Positions 1-5,151 of a DNA stretch of 5,151 nt are shown here, piece by piece. The translations under genes and the position numbers were made by a program. The notes under the pieces were generated by a model, which was given only the letters and a program-made list of their open reading frames with translations, searched no databases and was not told where the DNA came from. This DNA comes from Acetatifactor sp. (GTDB lineage Bacteria > Bacillota > Clostridia > Lachnospirales > Lachnospiraceae). Location of the stretch: assembly GCA_016303085.1 (NCBI GenBank), contig JAEDMI010000179.1, positions 1 through 5,151 on the forward strand, in the 5' to 3' direction. Numbering within the stretch: the first letter of the stretch is position 1; each line of letters begins with the position of its first letter.

Positions 1-1070
1 CCGTCTTCCAGATATCGCTGGCGTATAATACTGTCCCCACCGTTGTTTCCGCCCGGAATTACAAATTCCTCCGGTATCAGAAAGAACTCTTTTTGTACAA
101 TGGAAGATACCGGAATCTTTAATCCTGTTTCATCTTCCACAATCAACTCTACCTCCAAAAACCTGTCATTTATAAATGTTACCATGGAGTTTGTGAAGTC
201 CAGCTGCAGATATGTATTCCCGTCGCCATTTGTCAAAAGCTGTACTGCAGCCCATGATTCATACTGATTTTTCAGAAATCTGACTTTTATATATTCTTCC
301 TCCGCCAGCTGTGCGCCTCTTGCTGCCTCCACAGGAATCACCAGAGACCATTTTTCATTGGTTGACAGCTTATACACTGCATCTCCCACCGCCATCAGAG
401 AATTATTCAATACCTGTTTTTTTTCGTATCCGCTTTTGGTATCAAAAACAGCTTCGGTTACTTCCCGGGTTGTCAGATTCTCGTAGCCGTCTGTCCAGTA
501 GGAAACAATTCCCGTAGACGGAGCATAAAAATAATTGATATTTACACCGGACGTCCCGTTCAGTCCGCTGATGCTTTCCAACATATTTGTGTTAGCCAGT
601 TTCAGTACGGTGTTTTTCAGAGAAAATTTCATATCATAGGTACTGTCATAGTTGTTACTGTCAAACCCATGCATAAAATTTATAATTTCGTTGCGAAACT
701 CTGTCAATTCTCTTTCACTCAGACTATTTTCACCCATGGAAGCTGCATCCATGTCTTCGCTGAGACGTCCGGTTTCGTCCACGATATAGACTAGGGCGTT
801 TTTGGCAACCCGTTCACCTTCCCGTGCGTAATAATTGACATACCCTGCCGTCTGATTATAAACTACCGACTCATCTCTGATAATGACACCACGGTAAATA
901 TTATCTGTAGTCAGAGAACCTTCCTTCACCTCATAACGGACAATATGGCTTGTTTGAAAATACATGATAACGCAAACAACGACGTAGATAAATATAACGC
1001 CGAAAATGATCATACCGATATTCAGGTTCAGAGGTTTTCTGTATTTTTTTATTTTATTTGTCTTAGCCAA
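1..1070 (-). CDS. HlyD-like membrane-anchored adaptor protein, 3' end outside window
   Basis: Minus-strand reading of 1070 to 1 is open for 356 codons with no stop, so the C-terminus is missing. The start is a TTG. An in-frame TAA lies 11 codons upstream with no ATG or GTG between, and AGAGG sits 8 bases before the TTG. The first in-frame ATG (codon 20) would remove the basic N-terminus MAKTNKIKKYRK that precedes the single membrane helix (about residues 18-38). After it come two lipoyl/barrel-sandwich-like halves: residues 71-101 (QTAGYVNYYAREGERV) and 180-199 (APSTGIVSYW). Between them is a short, probably helical stretch (118-165), much shorter than the coiled-coil hairpin of classical HlyD/MacA adaptors. 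Residues 240-335 resemble the later beta domains. Such adaptors normally link an inner-membrane transporter to an outer-membrane channel, but no ABC transporter or TolC-like gene is visible here. Family assignment is from fold pattern and memory of similar Lachnospiraceae proteins; substrate and partner are unknown. Confidence 0.8.
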   Translation of the reverse strand, partial: MAKTNKIKKYRKPLNLNIGMIIFGVIFIYVVVCVIMYFQTSHIVRYEVKEGSLTTDNIYRGVIIRDESVVYNQTAGYVNYYAREGERVAKNALVYIVDETGRLSEDMDAASMGENSLSERELTEFRNEIINFMHGFDSNNYDSTYDMKFSLKNTVLKLANTNMLESISGLNGTSGVNINYFYAPSTGIVSYWTDGYENLTTREVTEAVFDTKSGYEKKQVLNNSLMAVGDAVYKLSTNEKWSLVIPVEAARGAQLAEEEYIKVRFLKNQYESWAAVQLLTNGDGNTYLQLDFTNSMVTFINDRFLEVELIVEDETGLKIPVSSIVQKEFFLIPEEFVIPGGNNGGDSIIRQRYLED

Positions 1071-1078
1071 ACTTTCCG

Positions 1079-1083
1079 CCTCT
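1079..1083 (-). promoter_or_regulatory. Ribosome binding site that fixes the TTG start of the HlyD-like gene
   Basis: The minus strand reads AGAGG, then 8 bases, then TTG at 1070. No other start codon exists between this site and the in-frame stop upstream, so the site decides the start. It begins only two bases after the end of the hairpin stem at 1086. Confidence 0.65.
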
Positions 1084-1085
1084 AT

Positions 1086-1116
1086 ACAAAAGCCCCGGAA
1101 TTACCGAGGCTTTTGT
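1086..1116 (-). terminator. Terminator-like hairpin between the P-loop gene and the HlyD-like gene
   Basis: On the minus strand ACAAAAGCCTCGG and CCGGGGCTTTTGT form a 13-bp stem around a 5-base loop (TAATT). All pairs are Watson-Crick except one G-U. In plus-strand RNA the same position would be a C-A mismatch, so the hairpin is better formed in RNA of the gene direction. The U run (UUUU) is part of the stem and short, and the stem is followed by AUAGAGG rather than more U. It lies 36 bases after the stop of the P-loop gene. It could be an intrinsic terminator of moderate strength or a leader hairpin that tunes expression of the next gene. Confidence 0.6.
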
Positions 1117-1152
1117 TACTTTCTTTCCGATTCAAAATATATGTAGTACATC

Positions 1153-1572
1153 CTACAGGGAAACGATAATCTTTTCCTTCAGGTCTGCGGGTAGCTCGGA
1201 TTCATCCCTAGAAACACTTAACACAAAATCCACTTCAAACTTTTTGCTGAGATTCTCCAGCTTATCAACCGTTGCCGTAATATCCTGATTTTCCAGACAT
1301 GCAATTTTTAAGAAGCTGTCGAAATACATCTGCTGTAAGTCATGATCCTGAGAAATAATGCCACATACAAATCCAAGAAACTCACTACTGTTCTCAAACA
1401 TAAACTGAGATACATCGATAAGGCGAACCTTGTTGTTCAGTTCATACATATGCTTTGTGCTCTTGTCGAGATATACGATATTACCGGAAATCTCCTTGAT
1501 TTCACTGTTTACCCTATCCAATAACTGCTTTGTCTTGCCCTTACCCTTATTGCCTACAATTAATTGAACCAT
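1153..1572 (-). CDS. Small P-loop (Walker A) protein of unknown function
   Basis: The product has 139 residues. The start is the ATG at 1572, preceded by a perfect AGGAGG with 8-base spacing. A longer reading from a TTG at 1647 is rejected because it runs through the promoter and ribosome binding site. Residues 7-14 (GNKGKGKT) are a Walker A motif directly after the first strand (VQLIV), as in nucleotide-binding P-loop folds. No clear Walker B is visible. Acidic candidates are Asp36 after the strand NIVYL, the SQDHD segment (74-78), and Asp123-Glu124 after VDFVLSVSR. There is no signal peptide or membrane segment, so it is probably cytoplasmic. Similar proteins in Lachnospiraceae are, as I recall, annotated as hypothetical or loosely as PilT-like ATPases; nothing here supports pilus retraction. 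It lies downstream of the carboxypeptidase gene with its own promoter, and upstream of the HlyD-like gene. ATP or GTP binding is a motif-based inference; function unknown. Confidence 0.85.
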   Translation of the reverse strand: MVQLIVGNKGKGKTKQLLDRVNSEIKEISGNIVYLDKSTKHMYELNNKVRLIDVSQFMFENSSEFLGFVCGIISQDHDLQQMYFDSFLKIACLENQDITATVDKLENLSKKFEVDFVLSVSRDESELPADLKEKIIVSL

Positions 1573-1580
1573 TGGAAAAC

Positions 1581-1586
1581 CCTCCT
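1581..1586 (-). promoter_or_regulatory. Ribosome binding site that decides the start of the P-loop gene
   Basis: The minus strand reads AGGAGG followed by 8 bases and the ATG at 1572. This full consensus places the start here and not at the in-frame TTG 75 bases upstream. Confidence 0.85.
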
Positions 1587-1618
1587 GTAGTAATATTATT
1601 GTATTACCTGATAAATTA

Positions 1619-1647
1619 ATTATAAGGGATACAGCCCTAAAAAACAA
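1619..1647 (-). promoter_or_regulatory. Probable sigma-A promoter for the P-loop gene
   Basis: The minus strand has TTGTTT (1647-1642), a 17-base spacer, and a perfect TATAAT (1624-1619). Transcription would start near 1612, leaving a leader of about 40 bases before the ATG at 1572. The site lies in the 78-base gap after the carboxypeptidase stop codon and suggests the P-loop gene and perhaps the HlyD-like gene form a separate unit from the min/SEDS operon. The -35 box matches only TTG of TTGACA. No strong terminator lies between the carboxypeptidase stop and this promoter, so read-through from the upstream operon is also likely. Confidence 0.6.
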
Positions 1648-1650
1648 CCT

Positions 1651-2640
1651 CTATTTATTAATCTCATCCAGCAAATCAATGACTGCGTTGTACAGCTCGT
1701 CCGTGGACGGAACTCCCATGACAATTGAGATATATGGCGATCCTCCCACATCCCTCACAAGAAGCATCAGGCAATGGCCTGCTGCATTTGTAGTGCCTGT
1801 TTTTCCGCCTATGACAGTCACATTTGCGGGGGCATTATACCTTCCCTGAATAAACAGATTCGTTGTAGACTTATCAAATTCCTTTTCCTTTCCGTTCTTG
1901 TCATAATACACGGTTTGATAGCTGTTCATCTGTATAATTTCACTGAAGGTTTCATACTTCATGGCCTCGTTAAAAATCAGATATAAGTCGTAAGCCGTCG
2001 TATAATGATTTGGGTCGGTAAGCCCGTGAGGATTGGAAAAGTTTGTATTTGTGGCCCCCAGGCTTTTTGCCTCCTCGTTCATCATCTCCACAAAATGATC
2101 CACCGTTCCGCCCACTCCCTCGGCAATCAACATTGCCACATCATTTGCGGAATATAGGAGCAAAATTCTCAACGCCTGATCCATGGTCATGGTGTCGCCT
2201 GCCTTCAAACCGCAGAGTTGAGCCCTGGATTCCGTAATATTCACCGAATTTGTTGCGGTGAGCTGCTGATTCAGGCTTCCGTATTTCAAGGCAACCAGCG
2301 CTGTCATAACCTTTGTCAGACTGGCAGGATTCCGTATCTCATGTACATTTTTTGCATACAAAACTTCATTGTTATCCAAAGCAAAAAGAACAGCCGCTGT
2401 CGCCTGCGTCATATCTGCATCCGTGCCTTCCGTCACATTATCCGTAACTACGCACAAATTTGCGGCAAAAGGTGTTGCAGTTCCCGTATTCTGCCCGGAT
2501 ACCACATTAAAGCTGCTGATATCCGAATCCGCATTATACGCCATATCATAGGACAGTCCGCCGCAACCGGTCAGAACGGAAACCATGACCACAAACAGAC
2601 AGATATAGGCTGTCATACTTCTTCTACTTGTACATTTCAC
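1651..2640 (-). CDS. D-alanyl-D-alanine carboxypeptidase (S11 family), predicted lipoprotein
   Basis: A low-molecular-mass penicillin-binding protein that would remove the terminal D-Ala of peptidoglycan stem peptides outside the membrane. The three active-site motifs are present and well spaced: SLTK at 107-110 (nucleophile Ser107, Lys110), SAN at 164-166, and KTG at 280-282. The N-terminus has basic residues (Lys2, Arg6, Arg7), a hydrophobic core, and a lipobox LTGC with Cys26, so the mature protein should be lipid-anchored. At 329 residues it ends soon after the catalytic domain. The C-terminal beta domain and amphipathic anchor helix of DacA/PBP5-type enzymes are absent, consistent with the lipid taking over anchoring. 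The start is GTG at 2640, overlapping mgsA by 17 bases; an in-frame TAG lies three codons upstream. The alternative ATG at 2616 would leave a signal peptide with no basic residue. It is the last gene of the min/SEDS run. DacF-like sporulation or general DacA-like roles cannot be told apart. Confidence 0.92.
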   Translation of the reverse strand: MKCTSRRSMTAYICLFVVMVSVLTGCGGLSYDMAYNADSDISSFNVVSGQNTGTATPFAANLCVVTDNVTEGTDADMTQATAAVLFALDNNEVLYAKNVHEIRNPASLTKVMTALVALKYGSLNQQLTATNSVNITESRAQLCGLKAGDTMTMDQALRILLLYSANDVAMLIAEGVGGTVDHFVEMMNEEAKSLGATNTNFSNPHGLTDPNHYTTAYDLYLIFNEAMKYETFSEIIQMNSYQTVYYDKNGKEKEFDKSTTNLFIQGRYNAPANVTVIGGKTGTTNAAGHCLMLLVRDVGGSPYISIVMGVPSTDELYNAVIDLLDEINK

Positions 2641-3019
2641 GCCACTCTAAATCTCCTCTGTCAAGGGACTTGATTAACAGTTCCGCACTGGCTAAATTTG
2701 TGGCAAGAGGAATATTGTGCATATCACAGAGTCTCACCACATTGTTTACATCCGGCTCATGCACCTTAGGGGTCAGCGGATCACGGAGAAAAATCACCAA
2801 ATCCATCTGGTTATGTTCAATCTGTGCACCAATCTGCTGTTCTCCGCCCAGATGACCTGCGAGGAATTTATGGATGTTCAGATTCGTAACCTCCTCTATC
2901 AGACGTCCGGTAGTACCCGTGGCATACAACTCATTCTTGCTTAAAATCCCCCTGTAAGCGATACAGAAATTCTGCATCAGCTTCTTTTTTGAATCATGTG
3001 CAATCAATGCAATGTTCAT
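2624..3019 (-). CDS. mgsA: Methylglyoxal synthase
   Basis: Converts dihydroxyacetone phosphate to methylglyoxal and phosphate in the cytoplasm, a bypass of lower glycolysis. The product has 131 residues. The start is ATG 3019, with GAGAGGG 8 bases upstream and the protein beginning MNIALIAHDSKK as homologues do; a longer reading from 3067 would run back into the SEDS gene and is rejected. By alignment from memory with E. coli MgsA, the active-site residues are kept: His8 and Asp9 (His19, Asp20), Lys12 (Lys23), the phosphate loop ATGTTG at 33-38, Asp80 (Asp91), His87 (His98) and Asp90 (Asp101). The exception is the catalytic base: the GGDQQ motif here is GGEQQ, giving Glu60 in place of Asp71. 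The C-terminal extension of the E. coli enzyme is absent. It lies 16 bases after the SEDS gene and overlaps the carboxypeptidase gene, so it is surely co-transcribed with the division genes. Family identity is firm; activity with Glu60 is likely but not shown. Confidence 0.95.
   Translation of the reverse strand: MNIALIAHDSKKKLMQNFCIAYRGILSKNELYATGTTGRLIEEVTNLNIHKFLAGHLGGEQQIGAQIEHNQMDLVIFLRDPLTPKVHEPDVNNVVRLCDMHNIPLATNLASAELLIKSLDRGDLEWREMYK
2653..2659 (-). promoter_or_regulatory. Ribosome binding site for the carboxypeptidase, inside mgsA
   Basis: AGAGGAG on the minus strand lies 12 bases before the GTG at 2640, within the last codons of mgsA. The spacing is longer than usual, which together with the GTG may make initiation modest or dependent on translation of mgsA. 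The ATG at 2616 has only a weak GAAG-type sequence in front of it. Confidence 0.5.
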
Positions 3020-3027
3020 AATTAATA

Positions 3028-3034
3028 CCCTCTC
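3028..3034 (-). promoter_or_regulatory. mgsA: Ribosome binding site that decides the start of mgsA
   Basis: The minus strand reads GAGAGGG, then 8 bases, then ATG at 3019. The site begins just after the TAA stop of the SEDS gene (3038-3036), so the true mgsA start does not overlap that gene. Confidence 0.75.
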
Positions 3035-3035
3035 T

Positions 3036-4157
3036 TTATTTCGATTTTTTGGCTTGAAGCCGAACATTCAATACAAAACCCATTCCCATAAAAAGGCTCA
3101 TCAACGAAGTCAGACCGTAACTTACAAACGGAAGCGGAAGCCCCGTGTTAGGCAGGATAAAAGTTGCAACGCCGATATTGAAGAATCCCTGAAAAGCTAT
3201 TATTCCTCCCATACCGGCTGCAATAATCGTCCCTGCCAAATCCTTCGCCTTTCTGGCAACGGAAATACATTCCAGCGCAATTCCGAACATCAGTACAATG
3301 ACTGTCAGGCTTCCCTTGAAGCCAAACTCCTCACCTATCACAGCGAAAATGAAATCTGTCTGAGCTTCGGAAATAAAATTACCGTTTTTCACGGAAGTGA
3401 TTTCGTTATTTTTATAGCCCTTGCCATCCAGCTGTCCGGAAGCTATTGCCGTCACGGAATTCAACTGTTGGTATGCCGTGGTGTCCGCATATTCTTCCGG
3501 GTTGATAAAGCCCAGGATACGGTCCACCTGAAATCCCTTCAATATATTGCTGTCCGGTTGAAGTGCCAGAGAGACAAGCAGCGCCACTGCAGGTATCACC
3601 ACGGTAAGTGCCCCTATAACAACCTTCCAGCTGATTCCTCCGGCAAACATAATCACGCAGAAAATCACAATCACTACGATACTGGTAGACAAATCCGGCT
3701 GTTTATAAATCAGATACCACGGCACTGCCACAAGCACGATACAGCTTCCGATAATCCGTACGGTATTCAATTTCTCTCTATATTTCATAATAAACTGTGC
3801 AAAGAATAAAATCAATAAAATTTTCGCAGTTTCTGACGGTTGAAAACGAAGTCCCCCCAGTTCCAGCCAGCGCTGTGCACCGCCTCCGTCATCGCCCAGA
3901 TATTTAACCGCAAGAAGAAGTGCAAGATTGAGAATATACATCAGCCAATTCAGTCTGATAATCCACGAATAATTAAAAAATGAAATAATTATCATCAAGG
4001 CAGCGCCGGCCACCACTCCCGCCAGCTGCCTGGTCTGGAGTGACGGCTCCGCACTTCCGATTACCATGACACCAATAACCGCCAGAGCCAGTATCATGAA
4101 CACCAATTTGAAATCATAGTCTCGTATCCTGAATTTTGTAAACATCTTTTCTCTCAT
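3036..4157 (-). CDS. rodA: SEDS-family peptidoglycan glycosyltransferase (RodA/FtsW type)
   Basis: A polytopic membrane protein of 373 residues with about ten hydrophobic segments, from residue 17 to 366. SEDS proteins polymerise glycan strands from lipid II together with a class B penicillin-binding protein, RodA for elongation and FtsW for the septum. Family signatures are RWLELGGLRFQPSETAK (96-112), YLIYKQPDLSTS (148-159), the long extracellular loop around 200-265, ISEAQTDFIFAVIGEEFG (262-279) and TGLPLPFVSYG (338-348). Asp268 in TDFIF matches the position of the essential Asp of E. coli and B. subtilis RodA. In-frame stops precede ATG 4157; a second ATG at 4145 (protein beginning MFTKFRIRDYDF) has a slightly better GAGAG in front and is an equally plausible start. 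The gene follows minE by 36 bases and precedes mgsA by 16. I call it RodA because SEDS genes next to min genes in Clostridia are usually named so, but FtsW or SpoVE cannot be excluded from sequence alone. Confidence 0.88.
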   Translation of the reverse strand: MREKMFTKFRIRDYDFKLVFMILALAVIGVMVIGSAEPSLQTRQLAGVVAGAALMIIISFFNYSWIIRLNWLMYILNLALLLAVKYLGDDGGGAQRWLELGGLRFQPSETAKILLILFFAQFIMKYREKLNTVRIIGSCIVLVAVPWYLIYKQPDLSTSIVVIVIFCVIMFAGGISWKVVIGALTVVIPAVALLVSLALQPDSNILKGFQVDRILGFINPEEYADTTAYQQLNSVTAIASGQLDGKGYKNNEITSVKNGNFISEAQTDFIFAVIGEEFGFKGSLTVIVLMFGIALECISVARKAKDLAGTIIAAGMGGIIAFQGFFNIGVATFILPNTGLPLPFVSYGLTSLMSLFMGMGFVLNVRLQAKKSK

Positions 4158-4193
4158 TCTGCCGCATTTGCAGCTTCACAATCAGAAGGACTC

Positions 4194-4487
4194 CTACAGT
4201 CTCATAGCCTCCTGACTCTTTAGTTCCGGCATGGTAACATCCACGATGGGAATGTTTGCGCAAAGACTTGGCTTTGCTGCTCTTCCTGCCTTGCTTCCCT
4301 TTGTATTTATCTGAATTTCCATATTTTCGGAATCAATCTTCATGTACTTGGATATCACCTTTGCAATATCCGTCTTAATCAGCTCCATCATTTCCGGGGA
4401 ACAGTTTACCCTGTCCGAAATCAGCAGGATTTTCAGCCTGTCCTTGGCAATCTGGCAGGAGCTTTTTCTGCGAAAGAAATGTCTCAT
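4194..4487 (-). CDS. minE: Cell division topological specificity factor MinE
   Basis: MinE stimulates the ATPase of membrane-bound MinD and displaces MinCD, so that the division inhibitor is kept away from the correct site. The 97-residue product starts at ATG 4487. It has a basic, aromatic N-terminus (MRHFFRRK) of the kind that tethers MinE to membrane, the MinD-contacting stretch QIAKDRLKILLISDR (12-26), and the topological specificity domain, which opens with CSPEMMELI (29-37) and runs to about residue 60. The tail of about 35 residues is a little longer than in E. coli MinE (88 residues) and ends NIPIVDVTMPEL then a polar end. The gene is 17 bases after minD and clearly co-transcribed. 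An AGGAG lies 12 bases before the ATG, with a weaker GGTGA at 4 to 5 bases, so initiation strength is uncertain. Identity is firm; whether Min proteins oscillate in this organism is unknown. Confidence 0.94.
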   Translation of the reverse strand: MRHFFRRKSSCQIAKDRLKILLISDRVNCSPEMMELIKTDIAKVISKYMKIDSENMEIQINTKGSKAGRAAKPSLCANIPIVDVTMPELKSQEAMRL

Positions 4488-4504
4488 ATTTTCACCCGGC
4501 TCCT

Positions 4505-5151
4505 CTACAATTTATGAAATATACCTGTTACCTTGGTCCAAAAAGAAATACTCTTTTCAAAATTCAGAAAAGGAACCTCCCGCCCCTCGACTCTCTGTAC
4601 CACATTTGCATATGCCTGTCCTGCCGGGCTGTCGCATCCCACCAGAGGCTCGCCCTGATTGGTGGCAATCACCACATTCTCATCATCCGGTATGATACCG
4701 ATCAGGGGAATGGCGAGAATGTCCACTACATCCTGCGCAGACATCATATCTCCTCTTTTTACCATATCCAGTCTCAGCCTGTTGATTATTAAATCCATCT
4801 GTTTGAATCCGTTGGCTTCCAACAGGCCGATTATCCTGTCCGCATCCCGGATGGCGGATACCTCCGGGGTGGTAACCACAAGAGCTCTGTCCGCCCCGGC
4901 AATGGCATTTTGAAATCCCTGCTCAATTCCCGCAGGACAGTCAAGGATTATGTAGTCAAACTGCTCCTTCAGATGCTCGATTACCTTAATCATCTGACCC
5001 GGAGTCACAGCAGACTTATCCCTGGTCTGTGCCGACGGCATCAAATACAGCCCCGGATGCCGCTTGTCCCTGATAAGCGCCTGTTTCACGCGGCAGTTTC
5101 CCTCCACTACGTCTACCAGATTATAGACAATCCGGTTTTCCAGACCCATCA
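4505..5151 (-). CDS. minD: Septum-site determining ATPase MinD, 5' end outside window
   Basis: MinD is a ParA/Mrp-family ATPase that dimerises with ATP on the inner membrane face, recruits the division inhibitor MinC and is released by MinE. The frame is open to the right edge; the first ATG in view (5149) is internal, as it begins MGLENRIVYNLVDVVEG, which is about residue 50 of known MinD proteins. The deviant Walker A motif is therefore not visible. From that Met, recognisable stretches are LMPSAQTRDKSAV (36-48), the Walker B region FDYIILDCPAGIEQG (64-78), TTPEVSAIRDADR (93-105), and IINR (121-124). The last 15 residues (SISFWTKVTGIFHKL) form a likely amphipathic membrane-targeting helix, as in other MinD proteins. 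Total length would be about 264, normal for the family. minC is expected directly upstream, beyond the window. Confidence 0.96.
   Translation of the reverse strand, partial: MGLENRIVYNLVDVVEGNCRVKQALIRDKRHPGLYLMPSAQTRDKSAVTPGQMIKVIEHLKEQFDYIILDCPAGIEQGFQNAIAGADRALVVTTPEVSAIRDADRIIGLLEANGFKQMDLIINRLRLDMVKRGDMMSAQDVVDILAIPLIGIIPDDENVVIATNQGEPLVGCDSPAGQAYANVVQRVEGREVPFLNFEKSISFWTKVTGIFHKL

Noticed and set aside
1141..1151. Short perfect inverted repeat ATGTAGTACAT near the stop of the P-loop gene
   Set aside because: Arms of five bases around a single base are expected by chance, and it has no promoter context that would make it an operator.
1628..1642. Small AGGG...CCCT hairpin after the carboxypeptidase stop as a terminator
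   Set aside because: Only four base pairs with no U run after it; it overlaps the promoter spacer and is too weak to terminate.
1573..1647. 25-residue N-terminal extension of the P-loop protein from a TTG
   Set aside because: It would cover the TATAAT box and the AGGAGG site, and the Walker A strand starts naturally right after ATG 1572.
2218..2673. 151-codon plus-strand open frame opposite the carboxypeptidase
   Set aside because: Antisense to a gene with all three active-site motifs; Cys/Arg/Ile/His-rich composition is typical of a shadow frame.
3020..3067. 16-residue N-terminal extension of MgsA overlapping the SEDS gene
   Set aside because: Good ribosome binding site and a family-typical N-terminus exist at ATG 3019; the extension simply re-reads the SEDS C-terminal codons in another frame.
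3012..3809. 265-codon plus-strand open frame opposite the SEDS gene
   Set aside because: It is antisense to a clear SEDS protein. Its composition is rich in His, Arg, Lys, Cys and Asn, as expected from the complement of hydrophobic codons, and it resembles no family I know.
4158..4193. Possible hairpin or promoter in the minE-to-SEDS gap
   Set aside because: Only a 4-5 bp GCTGC/GGCAG pairing and no -10/-35 pair; the gap is short and the genes look co-transcribed.

Overview
The window carries seven protein-coding genes, all on the minus strand, so they are read from the right end to the left. Two are cut by the window edges. The set points to an anaerobic low-to-moderate-GC Firmicute of class Clostridia, most likely a member of the Lachnospiraceae. 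The reasons are a MinD/MinE division-site pair in a Gram-positive-type genome, a methylglyoxal synthase gene inside the min/SEDS cluster, a lipoprotein-type penicillin-binding carboxypeptidase, and a short HlyD-like membrane protein of a kind I associate with that family. No taxon is proven by the sequence.

Reading order. Bases 5151 to 4505 hold the end of minD (about 50 N-terminal residues lie outside the window). Then come minE (4487-4194), a SEDS-family membrane glycosyltransferase of RodA/FtsW type (4157-3036), mgsA (3019-2624) and a serine D-Ala-D-Ala carboxypeptidase lipoprotein (2640-1651, GTG start, overlapping mgsA by 17 bases). Gaps are 17, 36, 16 and -17 bases, so these five look like one operon for division-site placement and wall synthesis, with one metabolic enzyme embedded. 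A good sigma-A-type promoter (TTGTTT-17-TATAAT) lies in the next gap. It probably starts a second unit: a 139-residue P-loop protein of unknown function (1572-1153), a terminator-like hairpin (1116-1086), and a HlyD-like membrane-anchored protein that begins at a TTG codon at 1070 and runs off the left end.

Functional picture. MinD and MinE place the division septum (the inhibitor MinC is expected just outside the right edge). The SEDS protein polymerises glycan from lipid II, and the carboxypeptidase trims stem-peptide D-Ala. Methylglyoxal synthase drains dihydroxyacetone phosphate when phosphate is scarce. The P-loop and HlyD-like proteins have no proven role; their position beside a morphogenesis cluster is suggestive only.

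This is mainly a conserved chromosomal region. I see no insertion sequence, CRISPR array, phage gene, tRNA or rRNA. The items most worth checking are the start of the HlyD-like gene, the hairpin that abuts its ribosome binding site, the Glu at the catalytic-base position of MgsA, and the uncharacterised P-loop protein.
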